DNA of 34,434 nt from a bacterium (GTDB lineage: Bacteria > Armatimonadota > Zipacnadia > Zipacnadales > UBA11051), in the NCBI GenBank assembly GCA_030604405.1, contig JAUVVY010000041.1, forward strand, positions 1-34,434. The letters run 5' to 3'. Under the pieces are notes generated by a model. It worked only from the letters and a program-made list of their open reading frames with translations. It did no database searches and was not told the origin of the DNA. Positions 15,500-23,661 of this stretch are shown here, one piece after another; position 1 is the first letter of the stretch; each line of letters starts with the position of its first letter. Both the position numbers and the translations under genes were made by a program.

Positions 15500-16591
15500 C
15501 TAGAAGGAAGCAACTACTTCCGCCAGCTTCTCGGCAGCCTCAACGTGGCCCTCAGGCTCGCCGCCGGTGCCGACCAGAACGATCCGGGGCATCAGATATT
15601 CGGCGACCGGGCAGTTGGGCTCCTCATCCAGAGAATCCGCAATGCACGTGTGCGCATAGGCCGGACGTTCGATATAGCCCATGCCCCAGCCCAGGCCCTT
15701 GTCGGCCAGCGCCTGCTTGAACTGCTCGGCGGATATGCCGTACTTGTCGCCCTCGAAGATCGCGGTCCAGATATGGTAGGTGTTGATGCGGCCAGGGCGG
15801 TCGGCCTGCTCCACCAGCCACTCACAGTCGGCGACCGCCTCATTGTACAGCGCCGCCGCGTCCTGGCACATGTCCACATAGCCACGGGCTCTCTTGAGCT
15901 GCACGCGCCCGATGGCGGCTACCACCTCGTTCATCCGGTAGTTCCAGCCCAGCCTCGGCGGTATCGTGCCGAAGGTGTTCATCTCATTGATTATCTCGCG
16001 GTGCTGCTCGGTTTTCATCACCGTCATGCCGCCGTCGCCGAGGGCCATCTGCTTTGACATCTGGAAGGAATATACGCCGATGTCGCCGAGCGTCCCGGCG
16101 TACTTGCCGTTGTAGGTGGCGTAGATGGCATGAGCGCAGTCTTCGATCACCGTCAGATCGTGCTCCCTGGCGAAGCTGTTGATGGCGTCCATGTCGGCGC
16201 ACAGGCCCCAGACCTGGGTGACAATTATCGCCCTGGTACGGTCGGTGACCACCTCAGGCAGCAGATTGGCGTCCATGAGATGGGTATCCTTTTCGACATC
16301 GCAAAAGACCGGCTTGCAGTTGTGATACAGCGCACCCAGGGAGGCGAAAGTGACCATCGGGTCCACGATGACTTCGTCGCCGTACTCCGCGCCTGAGGCG
16401 ACCACCCCTACATGCAACCCGGCCATGGCATTGACGATCGCGACGGCCAGTGGCGCTCCGAATTCGGCCTTGAATTCCTCCTCGAAGGCAGGGCACTCAG
16501 TTGCGCCGGAGCCGAATGAACACAGTTCCCCGCTGTCCAGTACTCGTTTTACGGCTTGCAGGTCCTCATCATCAAAGTAATGCCATTTCAT
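15500..16591 (-). CDS. DegT/DnrJ/EryC1/StrS-family PLP-dependent aminotransferase
   Basis: A 363-residue fold-type I aminotransferase of the sugar aminotransferase family, which converts nucleotide-linked keto-sugars to amino-sugars using Glu or Gln. The PLP-binding Lys is Lys180 in FQMSKQMALGDGG, preceded by VIEDCAHAIYATYNG with the pyridine-nitrogen Asp. MAGLHVGVVASG near residue 55 is the phosphate-binding turn and WNYRMNEVVAAIGRVQL the substrate-facing loop. Length and motifs are standard and it looks functional. It begins the leftward glycan operon with the glycosyltransferase. The exact amino-sugar, or AHBA-like non-sugar product, cannot be read. Confidence 0.92.
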   Translation of the reverse strand: MKWHYFDDEDLQAVKRVLDSGELCSFGSGATECPAFEEEFKAEFGAPLAVAIVNAMAGLHVGVVASGAEYGDEVIVDPMVTFASLGALYHNCKPVFCDVEKDTHLMDANLLPEVVTDRTRAIIVTQVWGLCADMDAINSFAREHDLTVIEDCAHAIYATYNGKYAGTLGDIGVYSFQMSKQMALGDGGMTVMKTEQHREIINEMNTFGTIPPRLGWNYRMNEVVAAIGRVQLKRARGYVDMCQDAAALYNEAVADCEWLVEQADRPGRINTYHIWTAIFEGDKYGISAEQFKQALADKGLGWGMGYIERPAYAHTCIADSLDEEPNCPVAEYLMPRIVLVGTGGEPEGHVEAAEKLAEVVASF

Positions 16592-16659
16592 GACAGTACC
16601 CCCAAACTAGGGTTTCATACTGTGTGTCCTGTTCGCCGTGTTGTGCCGATTACCTTTGT

Positions 16660-16749
16660 GGAAATTGGGGACAGTCACCTATTTCTGTAGAGGAGTAGGA
16701 GGGGAACTTAGAGAAATTGCAGGAAATGGGTGACTGTCCCCGAATTTCC
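16660..16749. repeat. Inverted-repeat element, copy 2
   Basis: Left arm 16660-16684 is identical to the arm of the element at 8962. The right arm 16724-16749 has one substitution and one inserted G. The 39-nt centre matches the reverse complement of the first copy's centre across most of its length, including AGAGGAGTAGGAG. It fills the divergent gap between the aminotransferase and oxidoreductase genes and ends 25 bases before the latter's start codon. Confidence 0.92.
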
Positions 16750-16774
16750 TGCCGCAGTTGAGGAGGTTGTGGCA

Positions 16775-17776
16775 ATGATTCTGCAGGTGGGTCTTATTGG
16801 CCTCAAGGGACATCAGGGCGTCGCTCTCGGCGCAATAGCAAGGCGCGAGGACTGTCGCCTGGCGGCGGTGTGCGACGATGATGAGAGCAAGCTTTCAGAG
16901 GTAGCGCAATGGCCGGCGGCTGACGAGAACACCCTGACGTTCATTGAGTCGCAGCAGATGTTGGAGGAAGTGGCGCTTGACGTGGTCGTGGAAGCAGGCA
17001 CCGACGATCTGCGCGGGCAGATAATCATGGCCTGTGCAGAGCGGGGGATTCACGTCCTGGCCGAGAAGCCGCTGGCGTTTACGCCTGACGAGCTCGACCA
17101 GGTGCGAGCCGCCGTTGCTAGCAGCGGCAGCCGGCTCTCGATGCTGTTGACCATGCGCTATGAGCCGGCCTATCTCGCGATAAAGCAGGCTGTGGCGGAC
17201 GGGGCTTTGGGGAAAATGTGCCTGGCGACGGTGCAGAAAAGCTACCGCCTGGGGCAGCGGCCCGAATGGCAGAAAAGCAGAGAAACCTTCAGCGGCATCA
17301 TTCCCTTCATCGGGATTCATGCGCTCGATTTGATTCGGTACACCTCGGGACGGCACTTCGTCTCCGGCGGCGGCTATCAGGGCAATATCGGCCATCCGGA
17401 GATCGGCGACATGGAAGACAGTGCGTGTCTGGCCCTGCAGCTTGATAATGGCGCTTCAGCGGCGGTGCGGTTGGACTACTGCCGGCCCGAGGCCGCACCC
17501 ACACACGGCGATGACCGGCTGCGCCTGGCCGGAAGCGAAGGCGTCATCGAGGCGCTGGGCTGCGGCGAAACCGTCACCCTGATAACGCAGCACGAAGGGC
17601 CACGCCAGTTGGAGCTTCCCGCACCGGTTGACCAGTGGGACAACTTCATTGCCTCGATTCATGGCGACGAGGAGTGCCTGGCTCCGGCAGCCGACTGTTT
17701 CTACATTACTGAAGTCGTGCTGCGGCTGAAAGAGGCGGCCGACAAAGGCATTGTCGTGCAACTGCGATCACCGTAA
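16775..17776 (+). CDS. Gfo/Idh/MocA-family NAD(P)-dependent oxidoreductase
   Basis: About 333 residues. The N-terminal Rossmann domain begins LQVGLIGLKGHQG (dinucleotide loop), followed by AAVCDDDESKL (ribose-binding acidic end) and HVLAEKPLAF, in which EKP is the family's active-site lysine motif. The C-terminal alpha/beta domain includes GIHALDLIRYTSG, supplying the His of the catalytic set. The ATG at 16775 is preferred because GAGGAGG lies eight bases upstream. The frame is open to GTG 16730, but those codons belong to the 89-bp repeat. Family members oxidise or reduce sugars or inositols. It lies beside the aminotransferase and immediately upstream of the DUF1284-like pair. Confidence 0.88.
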   Translation: MILQVGLIGLKGHQGVALGAIARREDCRLAAVCDDDESKLSEVAQWPAADENTLTFIESQQMLEEVALDVVVEAGTDDLRGQIIMACAERGIHVLAEKPLAFTPDELDQVRAAVASSGSRLSMLLTMRYEPAYLAIKQAVADGALGKMCLATVQKSYRLGQRPEWQKSRETFSGIIPFIGIHALDLIRYTSGRHFVSGGGYQGNIGHPEIGDMEDSACLALQLDNGASAAVRLDYCRPEAAPTHGDDRLRLAGSEGVIEALGCGETVTLITQHEGPRQLELPAPVDQWDNFIASIHGDEECLAPAADCFYITEVVLRLKEAADKGIVVQLRSP

Positions 17777-17804
17777 GAGTCCGCACGTATAGGAGATGAA
17801 AGAG

Positions 17805-18779
17805 ATGGCGTCCCAGAATTGCAGCAATCCAGAGAGCATCACAATGCGGCCGCATCATCTGATGTGCTTGTTGTGCCTCAAGGGAGGGGGAAATCCGCCG
17901 GACCGCGAGAGCGCGAAGCTGGACGAGAAGCTGAAGGCCATCGAAGATGACCGCAATATCCTCATCACGCTGGAGACCGCTTTTGACTGCATGGGCGGGC
18001 CGAAGACCTTCCCGACGGAGTACGACCCGGCCACGCGGCGCAAAGACTTGCAGGTGCTGCGGGCGCTGAACATGGTGCCCGGCGCCACCCGCAATGCCAG
18101 GGAGCTGTTCCACAGACGCATTCCACAGAATATCGCGAGCCTGGAGGGCATCTGTCAGCTTGGCGGCGAGAGCGGGCCGGCGTGGCAGGAATGTCCGCAA
18201 GCTCACAGCGGAGCATACGAGAAGGGGCTCGAGGCAGGCATCATCATCTTCCGCGATCCGGTTCAGAAGGAGCAGTCCAAGGTGGACTCGTGTGATGAGC
18301 TAATGACCACCGACCGGCTGCGCGTCCGGCCGCATCATCTGCTGTGCATCCTGTGCGCGTATGGCGGCGGCATGAGAGCGCCACTGGTCGAGGATAACCT
18401 GTGGGAGATACTCGTACGAAGCCGGGAGGAGCCGGACGTCGAGATTGAGCTCATCGAGGGTGCCTGCATGGTCTGTCCGCCGTGCCACGGCTATGATCCG
18501 GACAGGGAAATCTGCGACGCGGGCTGCGGCCTGCGGGATCGGCTCAAAGACCTCAACACCTTCCAGAAGCTCGGACTGCAGCACGGCGATGTGCTGCCGG
18601 CCAGGGAGCTTTGGGCTCTGTTGTTTGAAAAGCTCGAAAAGCTCAGCGACATCTGCGACAATCCCGACGGCGTCATCCCGGAATGGAGCACCTGCGGCAG
18701 CGCGCACAGCGGCAAGTACGAAAAGCTGCGCGAAGAGGGCGTGGAGAAGCTGCTGAATCCGGGCCCAGAGGACGAATAA
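17805..18779 (+). CDS. Tandem DUF1284-like Cys/His-rich protein A
   Basis: About 324 residues in two related halves. Each half starts with the family signature: MRPHHLMCLLCLKGGG near residue 15 and VRPHHLLCILCAYGGG near 177. The second half also has EGACMVCPPCHGYDP and ICDAGCGLRDRLKDLN, the Cys cluster and closing helix typical of DUF1284. The first half has instead AFDCMGGPKTFP and a GICQLGGESGPAW block. The HHLxC plus later Cys residues suggest a bound metal or cluster; function is unknown. AGGAG at 17791-17795 abuts ATG 17796, so ATG 17805, nine bases away, is the likelier start. It is 28 bases after the oxidoreductase and 26 before its paralogue. Confidence 0.75.
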   Translation: MASQNCSNPESITMRPHHLMCLLCLKGGGNPPDRESAKLDEKLKAIEDDRNILITLETAFDCMGGPKTFPTEYDPATRRKDLQVLRALNMVPGATRNARELFHRRIPQNIASLEGICQLGGESGPAWQECPQAHSGAYEKGLEAGIIIFRDPVQKEQSKVDSCDELMTTDRLRVRPHHLLCILCAYGGGMRAPLVEDNLWEILVRSREEPDVEIELIEGACMVCPPCHGYDPDREICDAGCGLRDRLKDLNTFQKLGLQHGDVLPARELWALLFEKLEKLSDICDNPDGVIPEWSTCGSAHSGKYEKLREEGVEKLLNPGPEDE

Positions 18780-18805
18780 GCATTTTCAGGGAAGGGGCAC
18801 AAACC

Positions 18806-19756
18806 GTGGCAAACGAGGAACTGTGCAACAAGCAGCCCATTGGAGTGCGGCCGCACCACCTGATGTGTCTGCATTGCCTCAAGGGTGGTGGCGACCCGCC
18901 GGACCGCGAAGAAGCGAACCTCGACGGATTGCTTGCGGAGATCGAAGAGGACCGCAACACGTTGCTTACGCTTCAGACGGCGTTTGACTGCATGGGCGGG
19001 CCGACAACGTTCCCGACCAAGTATGATCCGGCGACGCGGCGCAAGGACCTGCAGGCACTGCGGGCGCTCAACCTGGTCCCCGATGAGACGCGCTGCGCCC
19101 TCTGGATGCTCGGCACGTGGCTTCCGCAGAATATCCCGACAATCGAGGGCATCTGTGAGCTCGGCGGCGAGAGCGGCCCGGCCTGGAAGGAATGCCCGGT
19201 GGCCTACACGGGCGCGTATGAGAAGGGCCTCGAGGCCGGTATCGTGCCCGACCGCCCCAAGGACGAGATGGCCCGGGCTAAGCAGGAATCAGTTGAGGAG
19301 ATGGAAAGAGCCGGACGTCTCCGCATCCGCGCCCACCATCTGCTCTGCATGATGTGCTTCTGGGGCCGCCACCATGACCAGCCGCTGGAGGTGGACAATC
19401 TCTACGAGGCCGTCGAAGCTATCCGCGAGAACCCGGATATCGAAATCGAGCTGATCGAGGGTGCGTGCATGATCTGTCCGCCGTGCACCGGATACGACCC
19501 CCAGCGCGGCATTTGCGACGCCGGGTGCGCGCTCCGCGACCGCCTCAAGGACCTCAATACGTTCTACCTGCTGGGCCTCAAGCCCGGCGATGTCATCACC
19601 GGCCACGACGTCTATGAACTCATCTGGGAACGCATCCCGGACATTAAGATGGTCTGCGAGAACCCGGGTAACCTCATCTCTGAATGGGCCAATTGCGGCG
19701 GTGTCAGCGACGGCCGCTACGAAAGCGCCCGCGAGCGCGGGAAGTTCCACGAGTAG
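18806..19756 (+). CDS. Tandem DUF1284-like Cys/His-rich protein B
   Basis: A 316-residue paralogue of the preceding protein, colinear throughout. The first signature is VRPHHLMCLHCLKGGG, then AFDCMGGPTTFPTKYDP and ICELGGESGPAWKECP. The second signature is IRAHHLLCMMCFWG, followed by EGACMICPPCTGYDP and ICDAGCALRDRLKDLN. One change is notable: Arg-Pro-His-His has become Arg-Ala-His-His in the second half. The start is GTG 18806, with GGGAAGGGG about eight bases upstream. The pair most likely arose by gene duplication after an earlier internal duplication. No transmembrane or signal segment is seen. Confidence 0.75.
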   Translation: MANEELCNKQPIGVRPHHLMCLHCLKGGGDPPDREEANLDGLLAEIEEDRNTLLTLQTAFDCMGGPTTFPTKYDPATRRKDLQALRALNLVPDETRCALWMLGTWLPQNIPTIEGICELGGESGPAWKECPVAYTGAYEKGLEAGIVPDRPKDEMARAKQESVEEMERAGRLRIRAHHLLCMMCFWGRHHDQPLEVDNLYEAVEAIRENPDIEIELIEGACMICPPCTGYDPQRGICDAGCALRDRLKDLNTFYLLGLKPGDVITGHDVYELIWERIPDIKMVCENPGNLISEWANCGGVSDGRYESARERGKFHE

Positions 19757-19916
19757 CCGCAAGCGCACGTATTAGTCCGTGTTCGGCTCTCAGGGGAGCT
19801 GATGTTCTGCAGATTGTGGCCGCAACCGGAGATTTTCCTTGTCCGCGGAAAGTAACGCTTGAAAGGAATCCCCGCAAACAGAAGTTCACAGATTAGACTA
19901 CTTGTGGAGGTGCGAC

Positions 19917-21416
19917 ATGGAACGCTGTGAGCAGTGTGGCGGACCGCTTGGCGACGTGAAGCCGGGCGAAGAGGTGTACGAGCTTCCTTTCAAGATGGCT
20001 CTGGGGAACATGGCGATGCAGCCAGTCTGTAGGCAATGCTATCTGGGGGCGCAGCAGCGAGAGGCCGGGCCCAGCGGAGCCGCGGACGCTGCTGCCAGTG
20101 ACGCTGTCCTGGCACTGTTCCTTTTCGACTCCGACAACCCGCCGCCCGAAGCCGAGGTCGGGTATGGGGCTTTCGCTGAGACCGCATTGCTCAGGCATTT
20201 GTTCGAAGCCTGGGGCCAGTCTTCAGATCAGCCGCTTGCAGACACTGAACTCAAAGCTTGCCACGGTGACCTTTTCGAACAGCACATCCTTGGCGACGAC
20301 GCCTGCACGCTGCGTATCCTCGGCAGAATGATGCAGGCCTCAGACGTTCATACAGGACTGCTTGAGCCTGACTTCTGTGCGGCAGTGGAATCCGGCCAGA
20401 GCGTCGGCCTCATTCCGTATGCGGTCGGACTCAGTCCTCTGCCGGGAGCGGCTGTCAATCGCATTCACGCAGAACTTTCCCGCCAGCTCCCCGGCTTCTA
20501 TGTTGGCGCCGTGGCGTTTTCACCGTCCTATGTATTTGAGGAGACTGCTTCTACCTTGCAGTTGCCGCAGACGATGCGCATCCGCGGCGGCGAGTGCGTT
20601 GGGGACTGGCTGGGAACGGCCCCTGATCTTCCCAGCCCCAAGCAGGAGGCAATCCCACAGCACACTACAAAGGTCGCTCCGGAGACCGTTTCTCAACTCC
20701 AGGCAAAGCCGGCTGCTCCGAAACGCAGAGGCCGGCCTGTGTTCACATTCCGCGACGAGAAGCTCGGTGCGGAGGTGACGCTTGAGAGGGAAGGTGACGG
20801 TGGCATCGCTACCATTATCGAACCGGACGGGGCGGTGCGCGAAGTTGTCCAGTTCCCATCGTTGAACCTCGGTTTTTGGGGGGCATATCGCGCTGGCACG
20901 GGCAAGTTGGTGCTCAAGGACTCCACAGGTCGGAAGTGGACTTTCTCATTACCAACTACCGATTCTGACCTTTTCTGGAAATGGTATGAGGCCCCAGTCT
21001 TCCCCGCACTGCCGGAGCTAATGGATGAGTTCTCGTCCGCTCTGGATGAGTTGGAGGCGGAAGGCGTCCCGCTGGACGAAGCCTATGTCGCGTTGGAAGT
21101 GCCTGGACCTGATGATGACGAAACACGACCTGAGGATCAAGACACGTCAGTATTGCTGATCCTCACCAGGCAGGAATTGATTGTGTTCAGACAGGCCGAG
21201 CCCCCGCACGAATTCTTCGCGCGAGAGTACGCCCGATTTCCCTTTGGCCAGTTCCGCTTTGTCCGGGGAAGCGGATCGGCCGCATACGATATGGGGATTG
21301 CTATGGGCGGGCTGGGCTCGCAGGCAGTATGCAGGATTCTCGACGCCAGAGACCATTGCTATTTCTTCTCGGGACACAAGACAGTTATTCAGGCCGTCCT
21401 TAACCGCGCTGGCTGA
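19917..21416 (+). CDS. Zinc-ribbon-containing protein of unknown function
   Basis: A 499-residue protein I do not recognise. It begins MERCEQCGGPLGD and, after about 30 residues, VCRQCY, which together make a CxxC...CxxC zinc ribbon. An Ala-rich linker follows, then a mixed domain (ALFLFDSDNPPPE ... FVVG-like strands) to about 240. A Pro/Ala/Lys linker leads to AAPKRRGRPVFTF. A C-terminal half with WTFSLPTTDSDLFWKW and an acidic segment near 390 ends in a beta-rich stretch with LLILTRQELIVF. ATG 19917 is chosen because GGAGG lies seven bases upstream; the open frame further left is not needed. No membrane segment. It is separated by 160 bases from the DUF1284-like pair and may be independent. 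Confidence 0.7.
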   Translation: MERCEQCGGPLGDVKPGEEVYELPFKMALGNMAMQPVCRQCYLGAQQREAGPSGAADAAASDAVLALFLFDSDNPPPEAEVGYGAFAETALLRHLFEAWGQSSDQPLADTELKACHGDLFEQHILGDDACTLRILGRMMQASDVHTGLLEPDFCAAVESGQSVGLIPYAVGLSPLPGAAVNRIHAELSRQLPGFYVGAVAFSPSYVFEETASTLQLPQTMRIRGGECVGDWLGTAPDLPSPKQEAIPQHTTKVAPETVSQLQAKPAAPKRRGRPVFTFRDEKLGAEVTLEREGDGGIATIIEPDGAVREVVQFPSLNLGFWGAYRAGTGKLVLKDSTGRKWTFSLPTTDSDLFWKWYEAPVFPALPELMDEFSSALDELEAEGVPLDEAYVALEVPGPDDDETRPEDQDTSVLLILTRQELIVFRQAEPPHEFFAREYARFPFGQFRFVRGSGSAAYDMGIAMGGLGSQAVCRILDARDHCYFFSGHKTVIQAVLNRAG

Positions 21417-21456
21417 GACCTATCTCACGGCCACAGCGCCGGGTGCGAACACGAAA

Positions 21457-21488
21457 AAGCCGCGCAGCCAGAAATGGGCGCGCGGCTT
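21457..21488 (-). terminator. Rho-independent terminator of the leftward hydrolase operon
   Basis: On the minus strand a nine-base stem, AAGCCGCGC/GCGCGGCTT, with a 14-base loop is followed directly by TTTTT. It lies beyond the remnant oxidoreductase 3' end and would stop transcripts from the alpha/beta hydrolase and oxidoreductase genes. It also sits between convergent genes. Confidence 0.85.
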
Positions 21489-21513
21489 GCTCGTTCGCCC
21501 GATGGATTGTGCC

Positions 21514-21659
21514 TTACTGAATGGTCACGGTGTCGCCCGCTTCCGCCGAGGCGTAGATCGCGTCACTGATCTTCTGTACAACGAGAGCCCTCTCCAGGCT
21601 GGTCATCGGCTCGCGGCCCCCGCGGATGGCCGCCACGAAGTCCACAGATGGCGCGCAGG
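21514..21659 (-). pseudogene. 3' remnant of a Gfo/Idh/MocA oxidoreductase
   Basis: Leftward translation gives VDFVAAIRGGREPMTSLERA, then LVVQKISDAIYASAEAGD and a stop at 21514. This is the normal C-terminus of the Gfo/Idh family and matches the end of the intact gene at 22497-23549 (NREPMTSLEKALVVQKITDA). Fifty bases from 21567 match 22547-22596 at about 47 positions. Nothing upstream of the fragment belongs to an oxidoreductase: the alpha/beta hydrolase gene ends directly against it. It is a truncated duplicate. Confidence 0.88.
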
Positions 21660-22466
21660 TCACCTCACTGCCAGAGCATTTGCGATGAAACGTTCGACAA
21701 ACGGCAGGGCGTCTTTCTGCGGCTGGGAAGTGACGCCGTAGAAGGCTCCATGTTCGGCGGCTGAGATGATCTCAAGCTGCGCCGAGCTGCCCTTGGCTTC
21801 GAGGGCATCTCTGAAGGCCTGCTGGGCGGCAATGGGCGTCGTCGTGTCCGCGTCACCGACGACGATCAGAAACGGCGACTCCTCTCCTGTCAGGCGATAC
21901 TCTGGAGATGCCAGCGGCGCACGGTCCGGATCAGATGCCCACTGTTCGCCCAGAAGCTCCGGCAGAAATGCTTCATTGTAGCGCGGGAGCGACAGCACCG
22001 GGCACATGCAGACGGCGGCCTGTGGGCGCGTATCGCGGATTAGTACCTCATCCGTAATGCCAAGCTCATCTTCGGGTGCAATGGTCGCCAACATGCCGAC
22101 CAGGTGCCCACCCGCCGAGGACCCGTAGGCTGCGATACGCGGCGGATCGAAGCCGTATTGCCCGGCGCGCTGTTTCACCCACGACATCGCCACTCGCACA
22201 TCCTGCAGCATTTCCTTCAGATGAACCTGTGGCATCAGGCGATAGTTGACCGAGGTGCAGACATAACCGAGATCACAGAAGTGCTCCATAACCGTGTGCC
22301 AGCCGGCCTTGTCGCCGCCAGACCACCCGCCGCCATGGATGAAAAAGATGCACGCGCCATTGCCTTCGCCAGCGGGCAGGAATACATCTATCGTCTGCAG
22401 TTCATGCCCCGCCGAGCTGTAGGGGATGTCGCAGGTACGCAGCTCATTCTCACCGCTTGTGGCCAT
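21660..22466 (-). CDS. Alpha/beta hydrolase (BD-FAE/hormone-sensitive-lipase type)
   Basis: A 268-residue serine hydrolase resembling feruloyl/carboxyl esterases and kynurenine-formamidase-like enzymes. FFIHGGGWSGGDK supplies the oxyanion hole. AAYGSSAGGHLVGM carries the nucleophile Ser in GxSxG, LIVVGDADTTTP the acid Asp, and SAAEHGAFYG the catalytic His. No signal peptide, so probably cytoplasmic. ATG 22466 has GGAGGAG seven bases upstream. It follows the Gfo/Idh oxidoreductase by 30 bases and is presumably cotranscribed with it. It is bracketed on both sides by copies of an oxidoreductase 3' end, implying insertion between, or retention within, a tandem duplication. Confidence 0.92.
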   Translation of the reverse strand: MATSGENELRTCDIPYSSAGHELQTIDVFLPAGEGNGACIFFIHGGGWSGGDKAGWHTVMEHFCDLGYVCTSVNYRLMPQVHLKEMLQDVRVAMSWVKQRAGQYGFDPPRIAAYGSSAGGHLVGMLATIAPEDELGITDEVLIRDTRPQAAVCMCPVLSLPRYNEAFLPELLGEQWASDPDRAPLASPEYRLTGEESPFLIVVGDADTTTPIAAQQAFRDALEAKGSSAQLEIISAAEHGAFYGVTSQPQKDALPFVERFIANALAVR

Positions 22467-22496
22467 GGTAAGTCTCCTCCGCGTGCATTCGAGCGC

Positions 22497-23549
22497 CTAC
22501 ATCTTGACGCATTCGCCCGAAGCTGCAGACTGATAGACGGCGTCCGTGATCTTCTGCACAACCAGAGCCTTCTCCAGGCTGGTCATCGGCTCGCGGTTCT
22601 CCCGGATTGCCTCCGCGAGGTCGGTCAGCGGGCCGCGGTGAACTACGCTGTATTCTTGTTCACTCTCCCAGATGGTGCGGGAGGCCGTGCCCTGCTCGGT
22701 GGTGGCCTCGTCAAAGACGATCTTGTTGGCTGAACCGGGTATCATCTCAAGCTGCAACGAGCCCCTGGTGCCCACGATCTGCCACGCAATCTCCTCGCCG
22801 GCGGCCATGTACTCGCCGCGCTCCAGCGAGATCATCGTCCCGCCCTCGCACCGAATCAGCGCCACGTAGTGGGTCTCAGCATCGGAGCCCTCTGGGATAT
22901 GGGAGGCCAGTTGTGGCGGAATCGTCCAGGTCTGAGCGAGGACCGTGTGCGGCCTGAGTTCCCAGCCGGTGATGCCCAGCAGGTAGTCGAGGTCATAGCA
23001 GCCCCAGTTCATCAGGAAGCCGCCGCCGTTGAGATGCCGCTTGAGGCGCCACTCCGGCTTGGGTCCGTCGGGCGGAGGCGCTGCCGGGAAGAACGAGCGG
23101 CAGTACACGGTCCGTAATTCGCCCAGCGCCCCGTCCGCAATCAAATCAGCCGCCACTTCAGCGCTCTCCGTGAAGCGGAAGCGCGACGAGCAGCAAGCGG
23201 CACTCAAATCGCCGCGAGCGGCAATCAACTGCTCCGCCTCAGCCGCGTTCATCGCCACCGGCTTTTCGGTCAGCACGTGCTTGCCGTTGGCGAACGCGCC
23301 CAGGGCCAGTTCGGTGCGGCCACAGGCCGGCAGGGCCAGCACAACGGCTTCGACGTCGGGGTCTGCGCACAGCTCGGCACCCTCACAATAGATTGTCTCT
23401 ACACCGAAGCGCTCGGCTGTCTCTTGTGCCCTCTCTTCGATCAGGTCGGCCACGGCCACCAGTTCCATCAACGGCGATTCTTTGGCGACCTCGGCATGTC
23501 TCGGTCCCATTACTCCGCATCCAACAACGCCGACTTTGACAGGTTCCAT
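22497..23549 (-). CDS. Gfo/Idh/MocA-family oxidoreductase, second paralogue
   Basis: About 350 residues. VKVGVVGCGVMGPRHAEVAK is the dinucleotide-binding turn, AVADLIEERAQETAERFG ends strand two, and HVLTEKPVAMN carries the EKP motif. NGGGFLMNWGCYDLDYLLGI lies where relatives place the catalytic Asp/His region; here the usual His appears replaced by Cys-Tyr, so substrate or chemistry may differ. The ATG at 23549 follows AAAGGAGC and starts the first strand at once; an upstream extension of 45 codons is ignored. It is only distantly similar to the oxidoreductase at 16775, but close to the remnant at 21514. Likely acts on sugars or inositol-like compounds. Confidence 0.88.
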   Translation of the reverse strand: MEPVKVGVVGCGVMGPRHAEVAKESPLMELVAVADLIEERAQETAERFGVETIYCEGAELCADPDVEAVVLALPACGRTELALGAFANGKHVLTEKPVAMNAAEAEQLIAARGDLSAACCSSRFRFTESAEVAADLIADGALGELRTVYCRSFFPAAPPPDGPKPEWRLKRHLNGGGFLMNWGCYDLDYLLGITGWELRPHTVLAQTWTIPPQLASHIPEGSDAETHYVALIRCEGGTMISLERGEYMAAGEEIAWQIVGTRGSLQLEMIPGSANKIVFDEATTEQGTASRTIWESEQEYSVVHRGPLTDLAEAIRENREPMTSLEKALVVQKITDAVYQSAASGECVKM

Positions 23550-23661
23550 TTTGCTGCTCCTTTTGGTACACGTTGCAGGTTCAGGCGACATTTCGACGGA
23601 GGTGACGTAAGTTCCTGCGAGGGTCATACAAGCACAAGAAAAAGCCGCCGGGATGTGGAGA

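Noticed and set aside
16730-16774. Upstream GTG start for the Gfo/Idh gene
   Set aside because: Those codons lie in the arm of the 89-bp repeat; ATG 16775 has a GAGGAGG site and begins the Rossmann strand directly.
18683-18805. Longer N-terminus of the second DUF1284-like protein overlapping its upstream paralogue
   Set aside because: It is out-of-frame sequence of the upstream gene; GTG 18806 has a good ribosome site and matches the paralogue's start.
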